Assembly: GCA_030667765.1 (NCBI GenBank)
Contig: DAOUVF010000030.1
Location: 1-13,945 of the forward strand
Source: Bacteroides sp.
GTDB lineage: Bacteria > Bacteroidota > Bacteroidia > Bacteroidales > SM23-62
Direction: 5' to 3'
Length of the DNA: 13,945 nt
How positions within the stretch are numbered: position 1 is the stretch's first letter; every line of letters begins with the position of its first letter. Both the position numbers and the translations under genes were made by a program. The notes under the pieces are model-generated. The model was not told where the DNA came from, made no database searches, and was given only the letters and a program-made list of their open reading frames with translations. This document shows, piece after piece, positions 7,509 through 13,945 of the stretch.

Positions 7509-8543
7509 ATGCTGAAAGATATAAGGCAAGTCGATGTTACTGAGATTACCTCCTTTGTGAAGGCACAGGGAGAAAAACCATTCAGGGGCCGGCAAATCAT
7601 GGAATGGCTGTGGAAGAACGGTGTGACAGATTTTGACAGAATGAGCAATCTGCCAGCCAGGTTAAGGGAGTCTCTAAAGGAGCATTTTACCTTGTCCGGT
7701 TTGCTTATTAAAACAGAACAGATCAGCAAGGACAAAACACGCAAATTTGGTTTCCGGTGCCCAGATGGATTGATTGTGGAAGGAGTACAGATTCCCAGCC
7801 AGGGAAGGGTAACTGCATGCCTGTCATCACAGGTAGGTTGCCCTCTGAATTGCAGCTTTTGTGCCACTGCCAGTTTGAAATCCAGGAGGAATCTCTCGGC
7901 AGGAGAGATCTTTGACCAGGTAATACTTCTGCAGGATGCCAGCCAGGAGGCTTATGGAACCCATCTTTCCAATCATGTATTTATGGGGATGGGGGAACCG
8001 CTGTTGAATTATGACAGTGTCACAGGTGCCATATCCCATATGACCTCTGAAAAGGGACTGGGCATATCCCCCAGGAGAATTACCCTTTCTACAGCCGGAC
8101 TGACAAAAGGAATTACCCGGCTTGCCCGGGAAAAAGTAAAATTCAACCTGGCCATTTCCCTGCATACGGCCAATGATTTAAAGCGAAGCAGCCTGATGCC
8201 TGTGAATAAATCAAACCCCTTGCCCGAGCTGGCAGAGTCCTTGAAATTATTCTACCAGGAAACCGGCACCCGAATTTCTTATGAATACCTTTTGATGAAA
8301 GATTTTAACGACAGCCTGCGGGATGCCAGGGAACTGGCGGCATTCTGCAAGATTACTCCTTGTAAGATTAACCTAATTGAGTACAATGAGGTTGAGGGCA
8401 GCATCCATCATAAGACCACACCTGAAAAGATGCAGGCATTCGTGGATTTCCTCGAGTCACTAAACATGATCGTAAATATACGCCGCAGCAGGGGACAAGA
8501 CATCGATGCAGCCTGCGGTCAGCTGGCCTGTAAGTCCGGGTAA
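7509..8543 (+). CDS. rlmN: 23S rRNA (adenine(2503)-C(2))-methyltransferase RlmN
   Basis: This 344-aa radical-SAM enzyme methylates C2 of A2503 in 23S rRNA and, in many bacteria, A37 of some tRNAs. The [4Fe-4S] cluster cysteines are Cys111, Cys115 and Cys118 (CPLNCSFC). Cys104 (ACLSSQVGC) and the catalytic, transiently methylated Cys336 (DIDAACGQL) correspond to E. coli Cys118 and Cys355. The GMGEPLLN segment (160-167) is the SAM-binding motif of the family. I chose the ATG at 7509 over the one 7 codons upstream (7488) because family members begin near LKDIRQ and a -7 promoter element lies between the two ATGs. It is divergent from the peptidase and converges with the flippase gene, with one base between their stops. 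Confidence 0.97.
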   Translation: MLKDIRQVDVTEITSFVKAQGEKPFRGRQIMEWLWKNGVTDFDRMSNLPARLRESLKEHFTLSGLLIKTEQISKDKTRKFGFRCPDGLIVEGVQIPSQGRVTACLSSQVGCPLNCSFCATASLKSRRNLSAGEIFDQVILLQDASQEAYGTHLSNHVFMGMGEPLLNYDSVTGAISHMTSEKGLGISPRRITLSTAGLTKGITRLAREKVKFNLAISLHTANDLKRSSLMPVNKSNPLPELAESLKLFYQETGTRISYEYLLMKDFNDSLRDARELAAFCKITPCKINLIEYNEVEGSIHHKTTPEKMQAFVDFLESLNMIVNIRRSRGQDIDAACGQLACKSG

Positions 8544-8544
8544 C

Positions 8545-10002
8545 CTAAGATTCCTCATTTACCTCATCAAATCGAATGATCCTGTAGAGATCTTTGAACC
8601 TTATAAGTTTTGTTATAAACATTAGTACAAGCGATGACAGGATCATCAGTATCGCTCCCTGGTACCAATTGGCCATGAACCGGCCGGCCAGATAACCAAG
8701 CAGGAAGAGAACCAGTACAAAAACAACCAGCCTGGTTACAAACCCAAAATCCGATATCAATCTAAGTTTAATAATTGAAATAATGACCTGTAGCAGGGCC
8801 ATATAAACCTGGGTGACCAGACTTGATATGGCTGCCCCAAGCGCCTTGTGTTCAGGGATCAGTATGAGGTTCAGCACGATATTTATAAGCACCGCAGTGG
8901 AGGCAAGTATATTTAATTCCCTGAGATTCCCATTGGCGGTCAGCAGGGTTCCGAAGATATAGGTTGTAGAAATGGCCATAAAACCGAACATCAACAAGGG
9001 GAATATCCGTGAGGAGGTCTCAATATGTTCGTTATACATCCAGTCCAGGATCTCAAATCCGTAAAACAGTCCAAGTCCTGCCAATGTCGCAGCAGGAACG
9101 ATAATCAGTGTAAACGACAAACGGACCATTTCGCCTACATCCTGACCTTTTTTTATCATCCGGGAAAAAATGGGCAGGAGGAGTCCCGCGAAAAGAAAAG
9201 CAAACATACCGGCTGCATCCAGTATCCGGAAAGATTGTGCATATATGCCAGCCTGTTCTCTCCCGTTTTCAAGGATACGTTCCAGCATCACCGAGTCTAT
9301 CCTGTTATAGAAGGTCATCAACAGTATAAGCAGGGCAAATGGAAAACTCTGCCTGATGATTTTTTTAAATCCCTGCAGGTCCATTTGCAAACGGAAATTA
9401 CCGGCGCGGTACCAAACGATCCCGAATGTCACCAGGGCAGTCACAGCATAAGCAACCGTCTGGGAATAAACGAACCATTCTATCCTGAAAACCTGATCTG
9501 TTACATTCCCCCAGAGCAAAATTCCACAGATGATTATGACCAGGGTCCTGTCCAGTACAGAAATCATGCTGTCTGTCCGGAAATAATGCAATCCACTTAT
9601 ATTCGATCGCAGATACAGGATGAAAGAAGCCAGGAACTGGTTCAGGATCAATATCCAGAGCATGCTTAACTGGGCTTTATCATATCCCAGTAACCATCCC
9701 GACAGCAAACAAATAACTGCATAAAACAGAGCCAGCAGAAATCTCAGTCCCACGATCTGAGAAAAATATTGCCGCAATTTCTCTGGTTCCCTGGCAATGC
9801 TGCGATTATTGAAATTGGTGATGCCCAGGTCAAGCAGAATATTCAAAAGCAGGGAGAAACTGAAAAGGGAGAAGTAAAATCCGTAACCATCTGTACCGAC
9901 CACATTTTGTACCGTCCGGTCAATGCCAAAAATCCAGAAAGGTTTTACCAGCAGGTTCAGGAACAGTACAAGGGCGAGATTTGTGATAAATTTCCTCTTC
10001 AT
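8545..10002 (-). CDS. Wzx-like polysaccharide flippase / oligosaccharide translocase
   Basis: This 485-aa polytopic inner-membrane protein has about 12-14 hydrophobic segments spread over its length. It has the usual features of the polysaccharide biosynthesis (Wzx/RfbX, MOP superfamily) proteins: a short basic N-terminus before TM1, VVGTDGYGFYFSLFSFSLLLNILLDLG (about 34-60), and RIDSVMLERI with ENGREQAGIYAQSFRI in the middle. Members flip undecaprenyl-linked glycans across the inner membrane. The ATG at 10002 is preferred to the longer start at 10026 because it begins MKRKFITN and a perfect -7 promoter element ends 7 nt before it. The divergent neighbour is a glycosyltransferase, consistent with a surface glycan role. 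The substrate glycan is unknown. It is not part of a large glycan cluster within the window. Confidence 0.9.
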   Translation of the reverse strand: MKRKFITNLALVLFLNLLVKPFWIFGIDRTVQNVVGTDGYGFYFSLFSFSLLLNILLDLGITNFNNRSIAREPEKLRQYFSQIVGLRFLLALFYAVICLLSGWLLGYDKAQLSMLWILILNQFLASFILYLRSNISGLHYFRTDSMISVLDRTLVIIICGILLWGNVTDQVFRIEWFVYSQTVAYAVTALVTFGIVWYRAGNFRLQMDLQGFKKIIRQSFPFALLILLMTFYNRIDSVMLERILENGREQAGIYAQSFRILDAAGMFAFLFAGLLLPIFSRMIKKGQDVGEMVRLSFTLIIVPAATLAGLGLFYGFEILDWMYNEHIETSSRIFPLLMFGFMAISTTYIFGTLLTANGNLRELNILASTAVLINIVLNLILIPEHKALGAAISSLVTQVYMALLQVIISIIKLRLISDFGFVTRLVVFVLVLFLLGYLAGRFMANWYQGAILMILSSLVLMFITKLIRFKDLYRIIRFDEVNEES

Positions 10003-10009
10003 CTGAAAA

Positions 10010-10017
10010 CAAAGATA
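10010..10017 (-). promoter_or_regulatory. -7 promoter element (TATCTTTG) for the flippase gene
   Basis: On the minus strand, TATCTTTG matches TAnnTTTG exactly and is 7 nt before the ATG at 10002. The nearest upstream TTTG is 25 nt away, longer than usual, so the -33 element is unclear. It shares the 90-nt gap with the divergent glycosyltransferase promoter. Confidence 0.4.
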
Positions 10018-10053
10018 CCGGTTCAAAGCGTTATTTAATTTACAAACTATATT

Positions 10054-10084
10054 TTTGTTTTAATATTTCCACAGTTTAAGTTTG
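10054..10084 (+). promoter_or_regulatory. Bacteroidota sigma-ABfr-type promoter for the glycosyltransferase-rnhB pair
   Basis: TTTG (10054-10057), a 19-nt spacer and TAAGTTTG (10077-10084) fit the phylum consensus TTTG-N19-20-TAnnTTTG without mismatch. The predicted start of transcription is about 4 nt after the -7 box, leaving only about 4-5 nt before the ATG at 10093. This is the best promoter in the window. An alternative -7 box, TATTTTTG (10050-10057), overlaps the -33 element. Confidence 0.6.
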
Positions 10085-10092
10085 CTGATTTT

Positions 10093-11220
10093 ATGATTAT
10101 TGCCGTAAATACCCGCTTATTGCTTAAAGACAGGCTCGAAGGCATTGGGTGGTTCAGCTATGAAACACTGAAAAGGATCACCAATCAGCATCCTGAACAT
10201 ACCTTCCTGTTCCTTTTTGACAGGCCCTATGACCCTGGGTTCATCTTCAGTGAAAATATCATCCCACTTGTCATTGCACCCCGGACAAGGCATCCCCTTC
10301 TATGGTATACCTGGTTTGAATGGTCCCTCCCGCGAATATTAAAAAAACACAGGGCTTCAATTTTTTTCAGTCCGGATGGTTACATGCCCCTCCGGTTAGA
10401 AATACCATCCATGATTGCCATCCATGATATTAATTTTCATCACCGGCCGGGTGACCTGCCACCCTCGTCCAGGTTTTACTACCGGAAGTATTTCCCTCTG
10501 TTTGCATCACACTCAGACAGGATCGTTACTGTTTCTGAATATTCCAGGAAAGATATTGCAGACAGCTATGGGGTCAGCCCGGATAAGATAGATGTTGTAT
10601 ATAATGGTGTGAATCAGCTATTTAGTCCATTAAATCAGGAGGGGCTTACCAGGGTGAGAAATGAATACACAGAGGGCCTGCCCTATTATATTTTCGTCGG
10701 GTCCTTTCATCCAAGAAAAAACCTTGCAAGGCTGATGAAGGCATTTGACCTGTTCAGGGACCAATCCCCCGGAGCATATAAATTGGTCATTGTCGGAGAA
10801 AAAATGTTTATGACCGGTGATATAGATAAAACCTATACTAAACTGAAGCATAAAGGGGATATTGTTTTTACGGGAAGGCTATCCCCTGAAAAACTACGTG
10901 ATGTTATGGGTGCTGCATCCGGACTCACGTTTGTGCCACTGTTCGAAGGATTTGGGATTCCTCTGCTTGAGGCCATGAACTGCGATATCCCCATCCTGAC
11001 CTCAAATGTCACTTCGCTTCCGGAAATTGCCGGAAAATCTGCTATTTATTGCGACCCACTGGACATTCAGGATATTTCAAAGGGGATGTTATCCCTGGCA
11101 ACGCAACCTGATTTGCAAAAGGCACTGGTCTCAGAAGGACGAAAAAGAAGAGAATCCTTCAGCTGGGATCTCACAGCTGATAAAGTATGGAAATCATTGG
11201 TTAAAATCATTCCGGCCTGA
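10093..11220 (+). CDS. Glycosyltransferase, GT4-type (GT-B fold)
   Basis: This 375-aa cytoplasmic or membrane-associated transferase uses an activated sugar donor. The N-terminal acceptor domain contains EGIGWFSYE (16-24) and the IHDINFHHRPG segment (110-120). VTVSEYSRKDI and VVYNGVN (146-174) lead into the donor domain. FVGSFHPRKNL (201-211) and the E-x7-E motif, Glu285 and Glu293 in FEGFGIPLLEAM, are the donor-binding hallmarks of GT4 retaining enzymes. The start ATG follows a good promoter by 8 nt. It is divergent from the flippase, which fits surface polysaccharide or lipopolysaccharide synthesis, but the sugar and linkage cannot be read from sequence. rnhB begins 6 nt after its stop and is probably co-transcribed. 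Confidence 0.93.
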   Translation: MIIAVNTRLLLKDRLEGIGWFSYETLKRITNQHPEHTFLFLFDRPYDPGFIFSENIIPLVIAPRTRHPLLWYTWFEWSLPRILKKHRASIFFSPDGYMPLRLEIPSMIAIHDINFHHRPGDLPPSSRFYYRKYFPLFASHSDRIVTVSEYSRKDIADSYGVSPDKIDVVYNGVNQLFSPLNQEGLTRVRNEYTEGLPYYIFVGSFHPRKNLARLMKAFDLFRDQSPGAYKLVIVGEKMFMTGDIDKTYTKLKHKGDIVFTGRLSPEKLRDVMGAASGLTFVPLFEGFGIPLLEAMNCDIPILTSNVTSLPEIAGKSAIYCDPLDIQDISKGMLSLATQPDLQKALVSEGRKRRESFSWDLTADKVWKSLVKIIPA

Positions 11221-11226
11221 TCTTAC

Positions 11227-11829
11227 ATGCTCAAATCCACTTATCATAAAGGCCAGATTGAAGCAGGCTGTGATGAAGCAGGCAGGGGCTGCCTTGCCGG
11301 ACCTGTTTTCGCAGCTGCTGTCATACTCCCTCCGGATTTCCGTAATCCCCTGCTGGATGATTCAAAAAAACTCAGTGCAAAGCAGCGAAATGAGTTACGC
11401 CCAATCATTGAAACCGGGTGCATCTCTTTTGGCGTAGCCTGGGCAGATCAATCAGAGATCGATGACATTAATATCCTCAATGCATCCATACTTGCTATGC
11501 ACAGGGCGCTCGAAAAACTGGAAAACCAGCCAGGGTTCATCCTGGTCGATGGGAACCGCTTTCATCCCTACCATGATATCGCTTATAAGACCATTGTCAA
11601 AGGAGATGGCATATACATGAACATCGCAGCTGCATCTGTGCTTGCCAAGACTTACCGGGATGAATATATGACCCTCATTGATCAGGATTATCCTGAATAT
11701 GGCTGGGCTAAAAACAAAGGGTATCCTACTACGGCTCACCGCCAGGCAATTCGGAAATTAGGTGCCACTCCCCACCATCGTAAGAGTTTTACCTTATTGC
11801 CCCCCCAGTACAGGCTGGAATTCAAATAA
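11227..11829 (+). CDS. rnhB: Ribonuclease HII
   Basis: This 200-aa RNase H type 2 incises 5' to ribonucleotides embedded in DNA and degrades RNA-DNA hybrids. The active-site acids are visible: Asp16-Glu17 in GCDEAGRGCLAGPV, Asp108 in LVDGNRF and Asp127 in IVKGDG. The AAASVLAKTYRDEYM helix and the GWAKNKGYPTTAHR segment near the C-terminus are typical of the family. Length is normal. It starts 6 nt after the glycosyltransferase stop with no separate promoter seen, so its expression likely depends on that gene. Seven consecutive C (11800-11806) near the 3' end are worth checking for sequencing error but do not break the frame. Confidence 0.97.
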   Translation: MLKSTYHKGQIEAGCDEAGRGCLAGPVFAAAVILPPDFRNPLLDDSKKLSAKQRNELRPIIETGCISFGVAWADQSEIDDINILNASILAMHRALEKLENQPGFILVDGNRFHPYHDIAYKTIVKGDGIYMNIAAASVLAKTYRDEYMTLIDQDYPEYGWAKNKGYPTTAHRQAIRKLGATPHHRKSFTLLPPQYRLEFK

Positions 11830-12115
11830 ATCACGATTTTGGAATAAATACATACTTTATTACATACGTTTTAATGATATTTTTTATTGATTAATAAATG
11901 AATAGTTTGTTCAACATGTTGTATTTATGCTACTTAATATTCTTATTGTACACAATTAATTAGTCTTTTATACTCTTATATTTAAATCACTTGTTTCTCT
12001 TAAATTGTGTCATCATGTTAGGAAAATGTTAATTCTTTAAAATCCCCTCAATAGTATTTAAACCTTTAATTCTCTAATTTTAACGCGGTTCCGTTAATTT
12101 CAAAGCATATTCCTC
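11830..12115. other. AT-rich intergenic region
   Basis: These 286 nt carry no convincing ORF and are visibly richer in A+T than any gene here. They hold a 10-bp palindrome CAACATGTTG (11912-11921) and an inverted repeat TTAACG/CGTTAA with a 6-nt loop (12080-12097), about 19 nt before the next gene. I see no clear rnhB terminator hairpin and no perfect TAnnTTTG box. It probably holds the promoter for the downstream regulator cluster. Confidence 0.6.
12080..12097. repeat. Inverted repeat upstream of the small RHH-like gene
   Basis: TTAACG (12080-12085) and CGTTAA (12092-12097) are perfect reverse complements around CGGTTC. The site ends 18 nt before the putative start codon of the small basic protein gene. 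It could be an operator recognised by that protein, but this is inference from position only. Confidence 0.3.
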
Positions 12116-12337
12116 TTGAAAAGAAAAAAACAAAAGGACATTAATCTTAAAAGAATTAATCATCATACTCTCCGTTTTAACAACCGTGAAAAGAGGGTTA
12201 TAGATGAATATTGCAGAAAACATAAGATTAAGAATAGATCCAAATTCATGCGTGAATCCATCATGGCTACTATTCTGCAGGATTATCCTACCCTGTTCGA
12301 ATTTGAAGAAAATAATACGTTGTTTACTTCACGTTAA
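12116..12337 (+). CDS. Small basic ribbon-helix-helix-like protein (hypothetical)
   Basis: The 73-residue frame has a lysine/arginine-rich tail (MKRKKQKDINLKR), a short strand-like stretch HHTLRFNN (16-23), a helix NREKRVIDEYCRKH (23-36) and a second helix starting at RSKFMRES (41-48). This order resembles Arc/MetJ or MobC-type ribbon-helix-helix DNA-binding proteins, so a local transcription regulator is possible. I do not recognise a named family. The start is uncertain: TTG at 12116 is the first usable codon, no in-frame ATG occurs before residue 45, and no strong ribosome binding site is present. The siaC-like gene follows after 61 nt. The rest of its C-terminus (FEFEENNTLFTSR) is acidic then polar and has no evident motif. 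Confidence 0.6.
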   Translation: MKRKKQKDINLKRINHHTLRFNNREKRVIDEYCRKHKIKNRSKFMRESIMATILQDYPTLFEFEENNTLFTSR

Positions 12338-12398
12338 GGATTAATGTCATTGATCGTGTATGGATTGGTTTAGTATTAGTCAGGTAAAAAATTCTAAA

Positions 12399-12767
12399 AT
12401 GGCATTCCAGATAGATGTTACTAAAATCACCCCTTATGTCCTCATCGACAAAGGTGAAATAATTATACATGGAAGATCTATTCCAGAAGATTCATTCGAG
12501 TTTTATGAACCGGTTGTAGAGGCTTGTATGGAATATATCCGGAGGCCGGCCAAGCATACGGAAGTCCGCATTCATCTTGACTACGTAAATAGTGGGTCCA
12601 AGAAGTATCTAACCAACATCCTTACAATTCTTGAAAAGTCTTACCTCAGCGGCTACAGTTATGAAATCAATTGGATTTATGATATTGATGATGAAGCAAT
12701 TTATGACCTTGGCAATGACCTGAAAAGTATCATAAAAATCCCGCTGAAAATTGAGCCCTCATCATAA
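12399..12767 (+). CDS. SiaC family protein (DUF1987), second copy
   Basis: This 122-aa SiaC-like protein has TKITPYVLID at the start, GRSIPED (25-31), FYEPV (35-39) and the hallmark LDYVNSGSKKY (60-70). These align with the copy at 3799-4200. Ser65 holds the position of the phosphorylated residue of SiaC. The frame extends back to an ATG at 12360 (135 aa), but the ATG at 12399 aligns with the other copy and the family start, so it is preferred. Unlike the first copy, no SiaB-like gene is adjacent. Instead a sensor histidine kinase gene begins within its 3' end (17-nt overlap), hinting that this SiaC works with, or is co-expressed with, that kinase. The basic N-terminal neighbour lies just upstream. 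Sequence divergence from copy 1 is large, so they are not a recent duplication. Confidence 0.82.
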   Translation: MAFQIDVTKITPYVLIDKGEIIIHGRSIPEDSFEFYEPVVEACMEYIRRPAKHTEVRIHLDYVNSGSKKYLTNILTILEKSYLSGYSYEINWIYDIDDEAIYDLGNDLKSIIKIPLKIEPSS

Positions 12768-13945
12768 ATCCAGGCATCTGGAACAGCATAAGATCCTGGC
12801 CAGGATCTCCTCCTATTTCATTGGCGACTTTGTCCTGGATCAATCCCTCCATCAATCTCTGTCTGACATAGGTAAAATGGCCGGTGCGGATAAGGTCTAT
12901 ATTTACCGTATCCACCATAAGGCAAAACTGGCTCATATTACCCATGAATGGTTAAATCCAGGTGCCACTTTGATTCCCGGTTCAACTACCTCCTTTGCGC
13001 TGGATAACTATAGTTGGTTGGTAAAACAACTCAACAAGACAGAGATCATCTTTATCAGGGATATAGATAACCTGCCTGGTGAAGCCGTTAATGAAAAAAA
13101 GGTACTGACAGAACAGGGAGTCAGATCCCTGTTTGCCTATCCTTTCAAGATTGCGAAAAAACTGGAAGGATTCATAGGTATTGAGTTTTTCGAGGTTCAA
13201 GACACTCTTCAGGAAGAGTACCTTGAGATTTTGAAAATTGCTGCAGATATCATTGGTTTTTCACTGGAAAGGAAAATGAGTGAGAAATCATTGAGAAGGA
13301 CTGAACAACTGTACGAAAAAATCTTTGAAAATACCGGTGCCGCAACTGTGACTTTAAAACCCGACACCACCATACTGATGGTAAATTCTGAGTTCGAGCG
13401 ATTATTGGGTTATAAACGCAGCGAAGTCGAGGGTAAGATACGCCTGGTGGATCTGCTGGACAACAAGGATCAATCAGTATTGAGAAAGTACCATCATTTA
13501 TTGCTGAGCAATCCTGATGCAGTTCCAAAAAACTATGAATTCAGCTATCAGAACAAGAAAGGCGATATCCGTTTTGCCTTCATGACAGGTTCATCCCTGA
13601 TCGATACTAAAAACTGTCTTATCTCTTTTATCGATATTACAGAATTTAAGGATGTGGAGAGTCAACTAATTATTGCCAAGGAAAAGGCAGAAGAATCTGA
13701 TCGTCTGAAATCTGCCTTCCTGGCAAATGTCTCCCATGAGATAAGGACTCCATTAAATGCTATCACCGGCTTCTCTTCTCTCCTTGCCAATCCGAATCTA
13801 CAATTGGATAAGAAAGAAAAGTACATTAAGCAAATCCTCAGCGGAAGCAATGAGCTTGTAAACCTGATCGATAATGTCCTTGACATATCAAGAATTGAAT
13901 CTGGTACATTTAAACCAAAGATCACTGAGTTTCTGTTAAATGTCC
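12751..13945 (+). CDS. GAF-PAS sensor histidine kinase (partial, C-terminus off window)
   Basis: The frame is open from the last in-frame stop (12745-12747) to the right edge, about 398 codons. The first usable start is TTG at 12751, inside the siaC-like gene and 17 nt before its stop; the next ATG (12877) falls inside a folded domain. Residues about 10-160 resemble a GAF domain (ILARISSYFIGDFVLDQSL, then GADKVYIYRI and FAYPFKI). Residues about 187-300 form a PAS domain (LYEKIFENTGAATVTL, MVNSEFERLLGY, ISFIDITEFKD). Then comes the HisKA dimerisation helix with the phospho-acceptor His329 in FLANVSHEIRTPLNAI. No membrane segment is seen, so it is a cytoplasmic sensor. The ATPase domain, and any receiver domain, lie off the window. 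The signal is unknown. Confidence 0.9.
   Translation, partial: MSPHHKSRHLEQHKILARISSYFIGDFVLDQSLHQSLSDIGKMAGADKVYIYRIHHKAKLAHITHEWLNPGATLIPGSTTSFALDNYSWLVKQLNKTEIIFIRDIDNLPGEAVNEKKVLTEQGVRSLFAYPFKIAKKLEGFIGIEFFEVQDTLQEEYLEILKIAADIIGFSLERKMSEKSLRRTEQLYEKIFENTGAATVTLKPDTTILMVNSEFERLLGYKRSEVEGKIRLVDLLDNKDQSVLRKYHHLLLSNPDAVPKNYEFSYQNKKGDIRFAFMTGSSLIDTKNCLISFIDITEFKDVESQLIIAKEKAEESDRLKSAFLANVSHEIRTPLNAITGFSSLLANPNLQLDKKEKYIKQILSGSNELVNLIDNVLDISRIESGTFKPKITEFLLNV

Noticed and set aside
7478..7867. 129-codon minus-strand open frame overlapping rlmN
   Set aside because: Antisense to well-conserved rlmN codons including the region leading to the radical-SAM cysteines; no family resemblance.
9025..9669. 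214-codon plus-strand open frame
   Set aside because: It lies entirely antisense to the flippase gene, whose multi-helix protein is clear. The product has no recognisable domain and is rich in Gln, His and Cys as expected of a shadow frame.
11006..11437. 143-codon plus-strand frame across the glycosyltransferase/rnhB junction
   Set aside because: Out of frame with two confidently assigned genes, and without any domain.
12730..13925. Several minus-strand open frames opposite the histidine kinase
   Set aside because: The plus strand has one unbroken frame with GAF, PAS and HisKA motifs, so the minus frames are shadows.
1..13945. tRNA or rRNA genes, CRISPR repeats, insertion sequences, phage or toxin-antitoxin genes
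   Set aside because: Looked for by eye on both strands. No regularly spaced repeats, transposase motifs, or tRNA-like cloverleaf segments were found.

Overview
The window looks like chromosomal DNA of a Bacteroidota member, probably Bacteroidales-like. The evidence is an S46 dipeptidyl peptidase (a family typical of this phylum), two large double-FtsX permeases of the Bacteroidota kind, a SiaB/SiaC module, almost no Shine-Dalgarno sequences, and several TAnnTTTG sequences (the phylum's -7 promoter element) just upstream of start codons. GC is moderate in genes and drops sharply in the intergenic DNA at 11830-12115. No tRNA, rRNA, CRISPR array, insertion sequence or phage gene was seen.

Layout. 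Positions 1-3641 (minus strand) hold two tandem paralogous ABC-transporter-type permeases; the downstream one runs off the left edge. Positions 3799-7418 (minus) form a tight four-gene run, transcribed in the order S46 dipeptidyl peptidase (DPP7-type), RNase HI (rnhA), a SiaB-family kinase and a SiaC-family phosphoprotein. Its members overlap by 14 nt, are separated by 30 nt, and overlap by 8 nt. A 21-bp near-perfect palindrome lies between this run and the divergent rlmN (7509-8543, plus). rlmN converges with a Wzx-like flippase (8545-10002, minus) with one base between stop codons. The flippase is divergent from a GT4-type glycosyltransferase (10093-11220, plus), which is followed 6 nt later by RNase HII (rnhB). 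After the AT-rich gap come a small basic ribbon-helix-helix-like protein, a second SiaC-family protein and a GAF-PAS-histidine kinase cut by the right edge. The kinase is not delimited by an in-window stop and appears to start at a TTG inside the second siaC.

Most individual genes are familiar. The most interesting theme is the duplicated SiaC protein. One copy is coupled to its SiaB kinase behind housekeeping genes. The other, about 8 kb away, is coupled to a sensor histidine kinase and preceded by a putative DNA-binding protein. No SiaA-type phosphatase or SiaD-type diguanylate cyclase is visible, so the output of these switches is unknown. Secondary points are the palindrome as a candidate operator, promoter elements placed so that mRNAs would be nearly leaderless, non-ATG starts on the Sia-associated genes, and a run of eight G in the nucleotide-binding box of siaB.
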